This document shows, piece after piece, positions 34,481 to 42,631 of a stretch of DNA of 64,000 bases; position 1 is the stretch's first letter; every line of letters starts with the position of its first letter. The notes beneath the pieces are model-generated. The model worked only from the letters and a program-made list of their open reading frames with translations, made no database searches and was not told where the DNA came from. Position numbers and translations under genes: made by a program. Origin of the DNA: Telluria antibiotica (GTDB lineage Bacteria; Pseudomonadota; Gammaproteobacteria; Burkholderiales; Burkholderiaceae_D); NCBI RefSeq assembly GCF_011682055.1, contig NZ_JAAQOM010000017.1, positions 62,001 through 126,000 of the forward strand. The letters are read 5' to 3'.

Positions 34481-35446
34481 TCAGGCCGATATGACCCGGT
34501 CGCTGCGCTCGCGGCGATACCGCCCCGGCGGCGCCAGGCCGTGCGCGCGGAAATGCCGCCGCAGCGATTCGGCCGAGCCGAGCCCGGCCAGGTCCGCGAT
34601 CGCGTCGATGGCCAGCTGGGGCCGCGACTCCAGCAATTGCGCGGCCAGCGCGACGCGCTCGCGCACGAGCCAGGCGAGCGGTGCGAGCCCCGTCCTTTCC
34701 TTGAATTTGCGCTGGAACGTGCGCGTGCCGAGGCGGGCGTCGGCCGCCATCGACGCGACCGTGTGACCGGCGCGAATGTTCTCGCGCACCTGGTCCATCA
34801 GCCGGGCGATGGTGTCCACGCCGGCATCGGGCACGGGGCGCGCGACGAGCTGCGCCTGGTCGCCGTCGCGGTGCGCGGGAATCACGAGGCGCTGCGCGAC
34901 CTTGTTGGCGACGTCCGCGCCGAAGTCGGACCGCACGAGGTGCAGCAGCATGTCGAGGCCGGCCGCAGACCCGGCCGACGTGACGATGCCATCCGCCTCG
35001 ACGTACAGCGCGGACGGATCGATGCCGATGCGGGGAAAGCGCGTGCGCAGGTCGTCCAGATAGCGCCAGTGCGTGGTCGCCTGGCGGCCGTCGAGCAGGC
35101 CGGCGTACGCGAGCACGTACGCGCCCGAGCAGATCGAACAGATGCGTGCCCCGCGCGCGTGCGCGGCGCGCAGCGCGTCGACTAGGGCGGCCGGCGGCGC
35201 TTCGGTCCGGTCGCGCCAGCCGGGGATCACGATCGTGTCGGCGTGCGCGAGCGCGTCGAGCCCTTGTGGCACGTGCACCGTGAGCCCGCCCATGGCACGC
35301 AGGGGGCCGGGCTCGACGGCGCACACGGCGTGGCTGTACCAGCGTACGCCCAGCTCCGGGCGTTCCAGGGCGAACAGCTCGATGGCACAGCCGAATTCGA
35401 AGGTGCACAGGCCGTCGTAGGCGACGATGGCGACATGATGGGACAT
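34481..35446 (-). CDS. GlxA/FtrA-type transcriptional regulator
   Basis: A 321-residue regulator with an N-terminal DJ-1/PfpI-like domain (nucleophile-elbow-like ICSICSGAYVLAYAGLL) and a C-terminal AraC-type double helix-turn-helix (MAADARLGTRTFQRKFKERTG, DLAGLGSAESLRRHFRAHG). It resembles FtrA-type activators. It is divergent from a rhodanese gene across 88 bp and probably controls it, since this gene pair recurs in Proteobacteria. Confidence 0.9.
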   Translation of the reverse strand: MSHHVAIVAYDGLCTFEFGCAIELFALERPELGVRWYSHAVCAVEPGPLRAMGGLTVHVPQGLDALAHADTIVIPGWRDRTEAPPAALVDALRAAHARGARICSICSGAYVLAYAGLLDGRQATTHWRYLDDLRTRFPRIGIDPSALYVEADGIVTSAGSAAGLDMLLHLVRSDFGADVANKVAQRLVIPAHRDGDQAQLVARPVPDAGVDTIARLMDQVRENIRAGHTVASMAADARLGTRTFQRKFKERTGLAPLAWLVRERVALAAQLLESRPQLAIDAIADLAGLGSAESLRRHFRAHGLAPPGRYRRERSDRVISA

Positions 35447-35534
35447 GGCGCGATCTTACCAATTTCTGTCGCGCAAGACACTGCCGGCGAGCCGCCGCCG
35501 CTGCGACACTGGCGTCTCACTGAAAGGAGAACAT

Positions 35535-35939
35535 ATGACGTCATCCGTAGCCGCCATCCCCGCCGCGTCCAGCGACCGCGCCATCGCCCACTTCGGCACT
35601 GCCTTTGAATTCGAGGCGGATTGCTGGGACGTCCACGACGCCATCGCCGGCGGCCGCCAGGATTTTGTCCTGTTCGACGCGCGCAGCCCCGACCTGTATG
35701 CGCGCGGCCACGTGCCGCAGGCGATTAGCATGCCGCATGGAAAAATCGTCGAGGCGAAACTGCGCGACTATCCACTGGACACCTTGTTCGTCGTCTATTG
35801 CGCCGGCCCCCATTGCAACGGCGCGCACCGCGCCGCGTATCGGCTCGCCAAGCTGGGGCGGCCCGTCAAGCTGATGATCGGCGGCATCACGGGCTGGATC
35901 GACGAAGGCTTCGAGCTGGCGCGCGGCAGTGGCGATTGA
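35535..35939 (+). CDS. Rhodanese-like sulfurtransferase
   Basis: A 134-residue single rhodanese domain. The active-site loop is VVYCAGPHCNGAHRAA with C89 as the sulfur carrier, and FDARSPDLYARGHVPQAISMPHG is the first conserved block. The longer loop and second cysteine suggest a sulfurtransferase rather than a phosphatase. AAGGAGA lies seven bases before ATG 35535. The following GNAT gene overlaps its end. Confidence 0.9.
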   Translation: MTSSVAAIPAASSDRAIAHFGTAFEFEADCWDVHDAIAGGRQDFVLFDARSPDLYARGHVPQAISMPHGKIVEAKLRDYPLDTLFVVYCAGPHCNGAHRAAYRLAKLGRPVKLMIGGITGWIDEGFELARGSGD

Positions 35940-36333
35940 GCGCTGCACGGTCCGCGCGGCACGGCCGGACGACGCCGATGCGCTCATCGGCATGATGCGC
36001 GCGCTCGCCGCATTCGAAGGCTATCTGACGCAGTTCCGCGCCACGGCTGGCGATCTGCGCGCCCGTGCGTTCGGGCGCGACGCGCAGTGCGGTATGCTCG
36101 TCGCGCAAGGCGACGATGGCGCCCTTGCCGGCTACGCGGTCTGGCTCGTGCAGCCGTTCACGTACGACCTGCGCCCGACCGTGATCCTGAAGGAATTGTT
36201 CGTGGACACGGCGTACCGGCGCGACGGGATTGCATCGCACCTGCTCGCACGGTTGCGCTGCGAGGGGGAGCGCATCGGCGCGGGGCAGGTGACATGGCTG
36301 GTCCTGCCGGTGCCGGACGGCGGCCTCGATTGA
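35929..36333 (+). CDS. GNAT-family N-acetyltransferase
   Basis: A 134-residue acetyltransferase: TVRAARPDDADALIGMMRAL at the start and LKELFVDTAYRRDGIASHLLARL as the acetyl-CoA loop. It uses a GTG start inside the rhodanese gene (11-base overlap), so translation is coupled. The C-terminus is short. The substrate is unknown. Confidence 0.82.
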   Translation: MAIERCTVRAARPDDADALIGMMRALAAFEGYLTQFRATAGDLRARAFGRDAQCGMLVAQGDDGALAGYAVWLVQPFTYDLRPTVILKELFVDTAYRRDGIASHLLARLRCEGERIGAGQVTWLVLPVPDGGLD

Positions 36334-36348
36334 TTGTCAGAAAACCAA

Positions 36349-36386
36349 ACCTGCGCTAGATTGCACGTTTTATATCTGGCGCAGGT
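36349..36386 (+). promoter_or_regulatory. Stem-loop covering the ribosome binding site of the next gene
   Basis: A 13-pair stem (36349-36361 with 36374-36386; twelve Watson-Crick pairs and one G-U) encloses a 12-base loop. The right arm contains AGGT, the only ribosome-binding-like sequence before ATG 36393, so the stem would block translation until opened. An RNA thermometer, a small RNA target or plain read-through control are all possible. Confidence 0.5.
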
Positions 36387-36392
36387 GCAAGC

Positions 36393-37061
36393 ATGCATTT
36401 CGAAGTTCCGAAGTCGAAGAAGCTGAAGGAGTTCGGCGGCGAGTACGTGATGATCGTCATCAGTATCCTCACCGCCCTGGCGCTCGAACACGCCGTGCAA
36501 GCCGTCCACCACAGGCAGCTTGCACACGAAGCGGCCGAGCGGATCGAGGCCGAACTGCGTCTCAACGCGAAGGACGTCAACGACGTGCTCGAGCGTAACG
36601 AGCGCGATCTGCAAGAGATCCAGCGCGTGCGCGCCGAGCTGCTGCAGGGCATCCGCGACAAGGTGCCCGACGCCGAGCTGATGGCGCACTTCAAGACCGA
36701 CTGGAAGGCCGGTCTCACCCTCGGCATCAAGGTGCCCACGTTGCGTCACGAAGCATGGGACGCCGCCGTCGCCAACCAGGCCGTGACGTGGATGCCGGAT
36801 GCGCAACTGCAACGCTACGTGACGGCCTATGCCGACATGCGCGACGTGCAGACACTGGTGACGTCCGGCGGCGCGACTTTCGTCGATGGCCCGCGCATGA
36901 TGGACACGTTGAGTGACCTGGACACGGGCACCGCGACGCCGCACCAGATGCTCAAGACCCTGTCCCAGCTGCGCAGCGCCTATGGCAGCGTCGACGGCAA
37001 CCTGCAGGGTTTGATGAAGAACCTGCCGAAGGCCGGCGACGTCCTGGCCGACGCACACTGA
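36393..37061 (+). CDS. Membrane-anchored coiled-coil protein of unknown function
   Basis: A 222-residue protein. After a short basic N-terminus (KSKKLKEFGG) comes one membrane helix (about residues 18-35, VMIVISILTALALEHAV). A long charged helical region (HRQLAHEAAERIEAELRLNAKDVNDVLERNERDLQEIQRVRAELL) is probably a coiled coil. The rest is helical with no recognised motif. It precedes the M64 peptidase gene by 13 bp and is likely cotranscribed. I do not recognise the family. Confidence 0.65.
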   Translation: MHFEVPKSKKLKEFGGEYVMIVISILTALALEHAVQAVHHRQLAHEAAERIEAELRLNAKDVNDVLERNERDLQEIQRVRAELLQGIRDKVPDAELMAHFKTDWKAGLTLGIKVPTLRHEAWDAAVANQAVTWMPDAQLQRYVTAYADMRDVQTLVTSGGATFVDGPRMMDTLSDLDTGTATPHQMLKTLSQLRSAYGSVDGNLQGLMKNLPKAGDVLADAH

Positions 37062-37074
37062 CGACGGAGCGACC

Positions 37075-38493
37075 ATGATCCGATCGATGCTGCGCCTGCT
37101 GGCCGCCTGGTCCCTCCCCATGCTGGCGATGGCCCAGGCGATCCACCCCGCCACCGTCCGCCTCGACTACATCCACAGCGGCAATGCGCTGTCCGAACAG
37201 TACGCCATCGAGCGCGTGCTGATCGAACCGCTGCCGTGGCCGGGCGACATGGCGCGGCCGTTCGACGACACGAACCGCGGCAACAACCGCGTCGAGGTGG
37301 CCGATGCGAAGACGGGCGACCTGCTGTATTCGCGCGACTTTTCCACCGTGTTCGGCGAGTGGAAGACGACGGAGGAGGCGAATAAACTCAGCCGCGGCTT
37401 CCACGAGTCCGTGCGCTTCCCGAAACCGGACCGGCCCGTGCGCGTGCGCATCCTGAAGCGCGACGAGCGCAACCAGTTCTCCGTCGCGTGGAGCGTCGAC
37501 GTCGACACGGACGCGCAGGACGTCGTGCGCGCGCAAGGACCGGCGCCGGCGCAGCCGATCCCGATCAAGGTCAGCGGACCGTCGCCGCGCAAGGTCGACC
37601 TGCTCGTGCTGGGCGACGGCTACACGCGGGCCGAGATGCCGAAATTCGAAGCCGACGTGCGCCGCCTCGCGCAGCATTTGTTCGAGGTGTCGCCGTTCAA
37701 GGAGCGCGCGAACGATTTCAACGTGTGGGCGCTGGCCGTGCCGACGCAGGAATCGGGCGTGTCGCGGCCGTCGACGGGCGTGCACCACGCGTCCGCGCTC
37801 GGGACGCGCTACGACATCTTCGGCAGCGAGCGCTATGTGCTGACCCTCGACAACCGTGCGCTGCGCGACATCGCCCAGTACGCGCCGTACGAATTCATCG
37901 AGATCCTCGTCAACAACGACACGTATGGCGGTGGCGGGATCTTCGGCCAGTTCAGCACGGCCGCAGCCGGCAACGACTGGGCGAACTACCTGTTCGTGCA
38001 CGAGTTCGGCCATCACTTCGCGGGGCTGGCCGACGAGTACTACACGTCGCCCGTCGCCTACCAATCCAGCGGCGCGCGCATGGAACCGTGGGAGCCGAAC
38101 GTGACGGCGCTGCGCGACCCGGCGCACGTGAAATGGCAGAAATACGTGAAAGCCGGCACGCCGCTGCCGACGCCGTGGCCCAAGGCCGAGTACGAAGCCT
38201 ATTCGCGCGAGTACCAGAAGAAACGTGCGGCGCTGCGCGCGGCGAACCGGCCGGAGTCCGAGATGAGCGCGCTGTTCCGCGAGGACCTGGCGCACACGAA
38301 GGCCTTGTTCGCGCAGGCGCCGTACCGCAAGGCGATCGGTGCGTTCGAGGGCGCGAACTACGAGGCGACGGGCTATTACCGACCGGCCATGCAGTGCATC
38401 ATGTTCGACCGCAGCGAGCGGTTCTGTCCCGTCTGCCAGGACGGCATCAGCGACATCATCGACCTGTACGCGGGCCATCCGGCCAAGAAATAG
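37075..38493 (+). CDS. Secreted M64-family (IgA-peptidase-like) metalloprotease
   Basis: A 472-residue exported peptidase with a signal peptide (cleavage near AMA-QAI). The zinc site is H309-EFG-H313-HFAGLADEYY, the M64 pattern HExxH with a downstream aspartate (D320). An N-terminal M64 accessory domain precedes it, and KVDLLVLGDGYTRAEMPKFEADV is also a conserved family block. A cysteine pair (CPVC) near the C-terminus could form a disulfide. The substrate in this free-living-type organism is unknown. Confidence 0.88.
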   Translation: MIRSMLRLLAAWSLPMLAMAQAIHPATVRLDYIHSGNALSEQYAIERVLIEPLPWPGDMARPFDDTNRGNNRVEVADAKTGDLLYSRDFSTVFGEWKTTEEANKLSRGFHESVRFPKPDRPVRVRILKRDERNQFSVAWSVDVDTDAQDVVRAQGPAPAQPIPIKVSGPSPRKVDLLVLGDGYTRAEMPKFEADVRRLAQHLFEVSPFKERANDFNVWALAVPTQESGVSRPSTGVHHASALGTRYDIFGSERYVLTLDNRALRDIAQYAPYEFIEILVNNDTYGGGGIFGQFSTAAAGNDWANYLFVHEFGHHFAGLADEYYTSPVAYQSSGARMEPWEPNVTALRDPAHVKWQKYVKAGTPLPTPWPKAEYEAYSREYQKKRAALRAANRPESEMSALFREDLAHTKALFAQAPYRKAIGAFEGANYEATGYYRPAMQCIMFDRSERFCPVCQDGISDIIDLYAGHPAKK

Positions 38494-38594
38494 CGCCTGC
38501 GCAACGCTGCCCTGGGTGCGCTCCCGAACAGAGCCGCCCGGGCGGCGCTCCTATCCTCGTTTCGACCTGTCATAACCTATGAAACGAGATCATC

Positions 38595-39116
38595 ATGAAC
38601 ACATTCATTTCCACGCTCGCGTGTGCCCTGCTGGCGTCGTCGGCCTGGGCCCAGACCAGCGCAAACACGCCACCGATCGGCCAGGCCGTGTCCGGCCATA
38701 ACACGACGGCCGCCGGCGTATCCGGCACCGGCCTGCGCACGGACGGCAGCGCAAACACGCGCTCGAAGCATGGCGACACGGGCCGGCAGGCGGCCGGCGT
38801 CGATGCGTCGGGCAAGGTCGTCGGCAAGAGCACGGCCGTGATCAATCCGGCGCGCGGCAAGGCGGACGACGTGAACGCCCAGGCCACCAATACGACGGCG
38901 CCGAACAGCAAGGACACGAACGCGGCGGCCACGGGCGGGCGCGGCGAAGCCGGCACGAAGGCCGAGAGCGACATCATGCATGCCAACGCGCGCGCTGTGA
39001 AGGAGCCGCCCGGCAGCCGCCTCAAGACGGAGGCTGCGGTGAAGGCAAGCAAGAAGAAGCATGCGGAATCGCGGCGCAAGGGCGCGGAGAAGGCTGCGGC
39101 ACGCACCGGTTCGTGA
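38595..39116 (+). CDS. Exported low-complexity Ala/Thr/Lys-rich protein
   Basis: A 173-residue protein with a signal peptide (MNTFISTLACALLASSAWAQ) and a mature part rich in Ala, Thr, Gly, Asn and Lys with no folded-domain pattern. The C-terminal third is strongly basic (KASKKKHAESRRKGAEKAAA). An eight-base inverted repeat (38556-38563 with 38581-38588) lies just before the start and overlaps the ribosome binding region. It may be disordered and bind nucleic acid or wall polymers; no function is known. Confidence 0.6.
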   Translation: MNTFISTLACALLASSAWAQTSANTPPIGQAVSGHNTTAAGVSGTGLRTDGSANTRSKHGDTGRQAAGVDASGKVVGKSTAVINPARGKADDVNAQATNTTAPNSKDTNAAATGGRGEAGTKAESDIMHANARAVKEPPGSRLKTEAAVKASKKKHAESRRKGAEKAAARTGS

Positions 39117-39276
39117 GGCCGGAAAAATCTGGTCACAATTTGGATGATGGCGGGTATGTACTGCGTGCGCTGGCGAACAGAGACGAACGAGCACGAGGCC
39201 TATTCTGGAGGCTCGAGTTAACAAAAACACACGGCGTCTCCGCGCGCCTCCTCACCATAGTCACTTCAGGAGAATC

Positions 39277-39834
39277 ATGATGAATAAACTGCTCGCCACC
39301 CTGATCGCCGGCCTGTTCGCCACCTCGGTCTATGCCCAGACCGCCGCCCAGAGCACCACGACGGCACCGGCCACCCCGGTCACGACCACCGCACCGGCCA
39401 CGAGCACGGCGATGGGCCAGAGCGGCGCGGCCGGCATGACGTCGACCGGCGACGCTAAGGCCGACAAGAAGATCAACAAGGCGGACGAGAAGGAAGCCAA
39501 GGAGGTCTCGAAGCAGGACGAGAAGATCAGCAAGGCCACCAGCAAGGCCAACGAGAAGAAGGCCAAGGCTCAGGCAAAGGCCGAGAAGAAGATCGCGAAA
39601 GCGAACGAAAAGGTCGCCAAGGCTGACCCGGAAGACAAGGCCAAGGCTGAAGCCAAGGCCGAGGAAAAGACCGCCAAGGCCGATTACGACGCCCAGAAGA
39701 CCATGATCAAGGCCGATGAAAAGGCGCAGAAGAAGATCGTGGACGCCAATGCCGACAAGGCCAAGGCTCACGCCAAGGCCGGCGAGAAGCGCGCCGAAGC
39801 CGCTGCTGAAGCGAAAAAGGATGCCGCCAAGTAA
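39277..39834 (+). CDS. Exported Lys/Ala-rich repeat protein
   Basis: A 185-residue protein with a signal peptide (LLATLIAGLFATSVYAQ), a Thr/Ala/Pro-rich linker, and then a long helical repeat of K-A-D-E-K, K-A-N-E-K and K-A-E-K type units (about residues 65-185). It is very hydrophilic and should form a long helix or coiled coil in the periplasm. AGGAGA precedes the start. A strong terminator follows. It resembles the preceding gene in composition but not in sequence. Confidence 0.65.
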   Translation: MMNKLLATLIAGLFATSVYAQTAAQSTTTAPATPVTTTAPATSTAMGQSGAAGMTSTGDAKADKKINKADEKEAKEVSKQDEKISKATSKANEKKAKAQAKAEKKIAKANEKVAKADPEDKAKAEAKAEEKTAKADYDAQKTMIKADEKAQKKIVDANADKAKAHAKAGEKRAEAAAEAKKDAAK

Positions 39835-39868
39835 TCCCGACATCCTCGGTGGACGGGTCGACCCGTTC

Positions 39869-39910
39869 GCCAAATGAAAAACGGACCTGCGGGTCCGTTT
39901 TTCATTTGGC
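39869..39910. terminator. Strong bidirectional terminator
   Basis: A perfect 19-base inverted repeat (39869-39887 with 39892-39910) with a four-base loop holds an A run in the left arm and a T run in the right arm. This gives an intrinsic terminator in both directions, 34 bp after the Lys/Ala-rich gene. Confidence 0.9.
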
Positions 39911-39935
39911 GTATGCATATAGATCAACTTAGCAT

Positions 39936-39949
39936 TTGATTTATATCAG
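39936..39949 (+). promoter_or_regulatory. FNR-like box
   Basis: TTGAT-TTAT-ATCAG matches the FNR consensus TTGAT-N4-ATCAA at nine of ten specified bases. If bound at -41.5, transcription would start near 39984, within the AT-rich patch, giving a leader of about 375 bases to the gene at 40358. Confidence 0.45.
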
Positions 39950-40088
39950 TTTTTTCGCATTTTGTTGTTTTTTAGAACATTAAAGAACGGTAATGTTGCG
40001 CGCCTTGTAAGCCCATCTGTGTCTGCGTACACTCGATCGCTCAACACTTTCTTACATTTCATTACAAATTCTACCGGAGGTTTGGACG

Positions 40089-40166
40089 ATGCACAGTTCG
40101 CCAGTCTATCCGCATCGGTTTGCCCTCCACGCTGTGCGCGCACACGAGCGATTGCGCCCGCGCTGA
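40089..40166 (+). CDS. Possible 25-residue leader peptide
   Basis: A short frame (MHSSPVYPHRFALHAVRAHERLRPR) with a good ribosome binding site (GGAGG at 40076-40080) lies in the leader of the EXORDIUM-like gene. Its composition is rich in His and Arg. It is too short to judge; it might be a regulatory leader peptide or chance. Confidence 0.25.
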   Translation: MHSSPVYPHRFALHAVRAHERLRPR

Positions 40167-40357
40167 TCCACCACTTCACAGAATCGACTGATTCCGCCGC
40201 GGCAACGCAGAGCGGAGTTTGCAAGGCATTCGAGCGCCAGGACGCGTCACGTCCGTCGCTGGGATAGGTCGCCGGTGCAGGCCACAAGCCTGGCGGGCGG
40301 TCGCTGGATAGCCCGATACGGGCACGTTTCTAAAAAAACCTTTATGAAGGAAAAATA

Positions 40358-41296
40358 ATGAAATTAAGCCGCAAACTCAGCCTGTTGACCGTCAGCCTGG
40401 CATGCGCATTCGCAGCGCATGCCCAGACCGTGAAAGAAACGCCGAATTCCCAGTTCAAGCCTACTGGCAAGGGCTGGGGCGAACTCGACAACGTCGCTAC
40501 CGCGGCGTCGAACGGTAAGGCAGGTGGTGCTTCGCGTGGCAGCAGTTCCAGTAACTTGTCCTTTCACGGTGGCCCGGTGATGACCGCGCCCAAGAACCTG
40601 TACTACATCTGGTACGGCTCGCAATGGGATGCTGCGTCGCAGAACGTGCTGACCAATATCGGCCAGCACCTCGGCGGCTCCCCTTACTTCAACATCAACT
40701 CCACGTATTACGATGCCGCCGGCACCCATGTGCAGAACAGCCTCACGCTGGCCGGCACCACGGCCAACAGCGGCACGTACGGCACGCAGCTGAGCGACGC
40801 GAACATCGCCTCGATCGTGTCCGACGCGATCACGTCCGGCAAGCTGCCGGCCGATGCAAACGGCGTGTACGTCGTCCTGACCGACCATTCGACCACGGCG
40901 ACGTCCGGCTTCTGCACGCAGTATTGCGGCTGGCACGACCACACGACGATCAGCGGCAAGGACATCAAGTACGCCTTCGTCGGCAACGCGGAAACCCAGT
41001 GCGCGTCGGCGTGCGGCGCCACCAGCCCGAGCCCGAACAATACGCCGGGTGCCGACGGCGCGGCGAGCGTGCTGGCGCACGAAGTGGAAGAAGCGGCCAC
41101 CGATCCGGACCTGAATGCCTGGTATTCGAACCTCGACGGTTCGGAGAACGCCGACAAGTGCGCCTGGAACTTTGGCACGACGTCGACCGCATCGAACGGT
41201 GCCCAGTACAACCAGACGTTCGGCACGATGAAATACCTCATCCAGCAGAACTGGCTGATTGCCAGCACCCAGCGTTGCGTGCAGCATTACCCCTGA
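40358..41296 (+). CDS. Secreted EXORDIUM / phosphate-induced protein 1-like protein
   Basis: A 312-residue exported protein (signal peptide MKLSRKLSLLTVSLACAFAAHAQ). The mature part matches the plant EXORDIUM (PHI-1) family pattern: SFHGGPVMTAPKNLYYIWYGSQW, GVYVVLTDHSTT, CGWHDHTTISGKDIKYAFVGN and SVLAHEVEEAATDPDLNAWYS. The HE-x-x-E in the last block resembles a metal-binding motif. Paired cysteines suggest disulfides. Plant members affect growth and sugar signalling; bacterial members have no known role. Confidence 0.8.
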   Translation: MKLSRKLSLLTVSLACAFAAHAQTVKETPNSQFKPTGKGWGELDNVATAASNGKAGGASRGSSSSNLSFHGGPVMTAPKNLYYIWYGSQWDAASQNVLTNIGQHLGGSPYFNINSTYYDAAGTHVQNSLTLAGTTANSGTYGTQLSDANIASIVSDAITSGKLPADANGVYVVLTDHSTTATSGFCTQYCGWHDHTTISGKDIKYAFVGNAETQCASACGATSPSPNNTPGADGAASVLAHEVEEAATDPDLNAWYSNLDGSENADKCAWNFGTTSTASNGAQYNQTFGTMKYLIQQNWLIASTQRCVQHYP

Positions 41297-41381
41297 GCCT
41301 GGGTCTTGACCGTACCTTGAGTTGAGTGTGCGGCGGCCGTGTCCGCGGTCGCCGCTTTTCCTCTTTTTTTATCTCGAGCAT

Positions 41382-41894
41382 ATGAAACGATTCCTGATTG
41401 CGCTGGGCATGCTCGCCGCGTTCGGCGGCGCGCTTGCGGCGGAGCAGGCGACGCCGAGCGGCCGTGGTGCCGTCGTGACGCCGACCCGCAACATCCTCAT
41501 CTTCACCAAGCTGGAAAACGAGTGGCAGGACGCCATCCGGCGCCATGACGCGCAGGCGATCCGGCGCTACGTCACGGACGATTTCGAGATCCGCGCGAGC
41601 CCCGTCCCCGGCGTGCCGACCGCGCTCGCAGATGCGCTGGACCAGTGGGGCCGCGCGCCGGCCACGCAATCGTCGATCGGCCAGATGGCGGTGCACGAGT
41701 ACGGCGACCTGATGCTGGTGAGCTTCAAGTGGACGCTCGCCGATGGCCCGTCGTACTTCGTCGTCGACGCATGGAAGCGCGTCGGCACCGAGTGGAAGGC
41801 GGCCGTGCGCTACGCCGCGCCCGTGGACGAGAACGCCCCCATCGTGCCGGGCGCCGTCATGCCCAGCGCACAGTCGGTGCGCAAGAAGCCTTGA
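41382..41894 (+). CDS. Secreted NTF2-like (DUF4440-type) protein
   Basis: A 170-residue protein with a signal peptide (RFLIALGMLAAFGGALAAEQ) and an NTF2-like domain: LENEWQDAIRRHDAQAIRRYVTDDFEIRAS, VHEYGDLMLVSFKWTLADG, YFVVDAWKRVGTEWKAAVRY. No clear ribosome binding site is seen. It precedes the lipase-chaperone-like gene by five bases, so it shares its message. Confidence 0.75.
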   Translation: MKRFLIALGMLAAFGGALAAEQATPSGRGAVVTPTRNILIFTKLENEWQDAIRRHDAQAIRRYVTDDFEIRASPVPGVPTALADALDQWGRAPATQSSIGQMAVHEYGDLMLVSFKWTLADGPSYFVVDAWKRVGTEWKAAVRYAAPVDENAPIVPGAVMPSAQSVRKKP

Positions 41895-41899
41895 ACGGC

Positions 41900-42631
41900 A
41901 TGGCATCGCTGTTCGACAGCAAGGCGGCGATCGGCCTGGCGTGCGTCGTCGCGGTGGCGGTCGGCGCCGGGTCGGTCGCGTGGCTGCGCGGCGAGGGCAC
42001 CGCCCCCGCCGCGGCGCCCACCGCACCGCGGGCCGGTTGGGACGGCCCGGTTGGCCCTGGCGTCGTTGCCACGCCGGCGGTGGCCTCGCTGGACGGCCCT
42101 CCGCTGACGGATGCCGCGGGTAATCTGCGCATCGATCCGGCCTTGCACACGCTGTTCGACGGCTACCTGGCGAAGCCCGGCGGCGCCGCGACCTTGCACG
42201 CCTACCTGGACCAGCGACTCGCACCGCCCGCGCGCAAACAGGCTGCCGACCTCGTCGACGCATACGTGCGCTACCTGCAGGCCGACGACGCGATGCGCGC
42301 GCGCGTGCGCACGACGCGTCCCGACCCGTCCGGCCTGAGCGAGCAGCAGCTGACGGACTTGCTGGCCTGGCAGCAGGACCGCGAGCAACTGCGGGCCCGC
42401 ATGCTGGGCGCGGCCGTGGCGCAGGCGTGGTTCGGCGCCGACGATGCCGATTGCCGGATCGCGCTGGAAGACTGGCGCAAGATGCGCGCGGCAGTGGACA
42501 GCGAGGACGTGGATTCGAACGAGTTGCGCGCGCGCCGCAGGCACGGCGCCGTGCTGGAGCAGGGCCGTAACGAGCGCGCGCAGGCCTGTGCGCGCCGCCT
42601 GCTCGCTGGACATTCTGGGGAGAGACAATGA
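41900..42631 (+). CDS. Lipase-chaperone-like membrane protein (LifO type)
   Basis: A 243-residue protein with an N-terminal membrane anchor (AAIGLACVVAVAVGAGSVAWL) and a periplasmic helical domain of the lipase foldase pattern. SLDGPPLTDAAGNLRIDPALHTLFDGYL replaces the RxxFDY signature with a related TLFDGYL, and further helical segments (KQAADLVDAYVRYLQADDAM, QQDREQLRARMLGAAVAQAWFGADD) follow. LifO proteins fold a specific secreted lipase, but no lipase gene is nearby. It is shorter than typical LifO. TTG 41891 is an alternative start. It overlaps the DsbC-type gene by four bases. Confidence 0.65.
   Translation: MASLFDSKAAIGLACVVAVAVGAGSVAWLRGEGTAPAAAPTAPRAGWDGPVGPGVVATPAVASLDGPPLTDAAGNLRIDPALHTLFDGYLAKPGGAATLHAYLDQRLAPPARKQAADLVDAYVRYLQADDAMRARVRTTRPDPSGLSEQQLTDLLAWQQDREQLRARMLGAAVAQAWFGADDADCRIALEDWRKMRAAVDSEDVDSNELRARRRHGAVLEQGRNERAQACARRLLAGHSGERQ

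Larger units (their letters stand above)
39911..40357 (+). other. Long AT-rich leader region upstream of the EXORDIUM-like gene
   Basis: A 447-bp stretch without a confident gene. The first 170 bp are clearly AT-rich compared with the neighbourhood; the rest is GC-rich and can fold (for example GCCCG-ATA-CGGGC at 40311-40323). It may be a long untranslated leader for the gene at 40358. I looked for riboswitch cores and found none that fit. A 101-residue frame at 39962-40267 has a TTG start, no ribosome binding site and unlikely composition. Confidence 0.5.

Noticed and set aside
39962..40267. A 101-residue frame in the leader of the EXORDIUM-like gene
   Set aside because: It starts with TTG, lacks a ribosome binding site and has no protein-like pattern.
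40200..40335. A possible cyclic di-GMP or other riboswitch
   Set aside because: Stems are present, but the conserved core sequences of GEMM-I and other classes I know do not fit.
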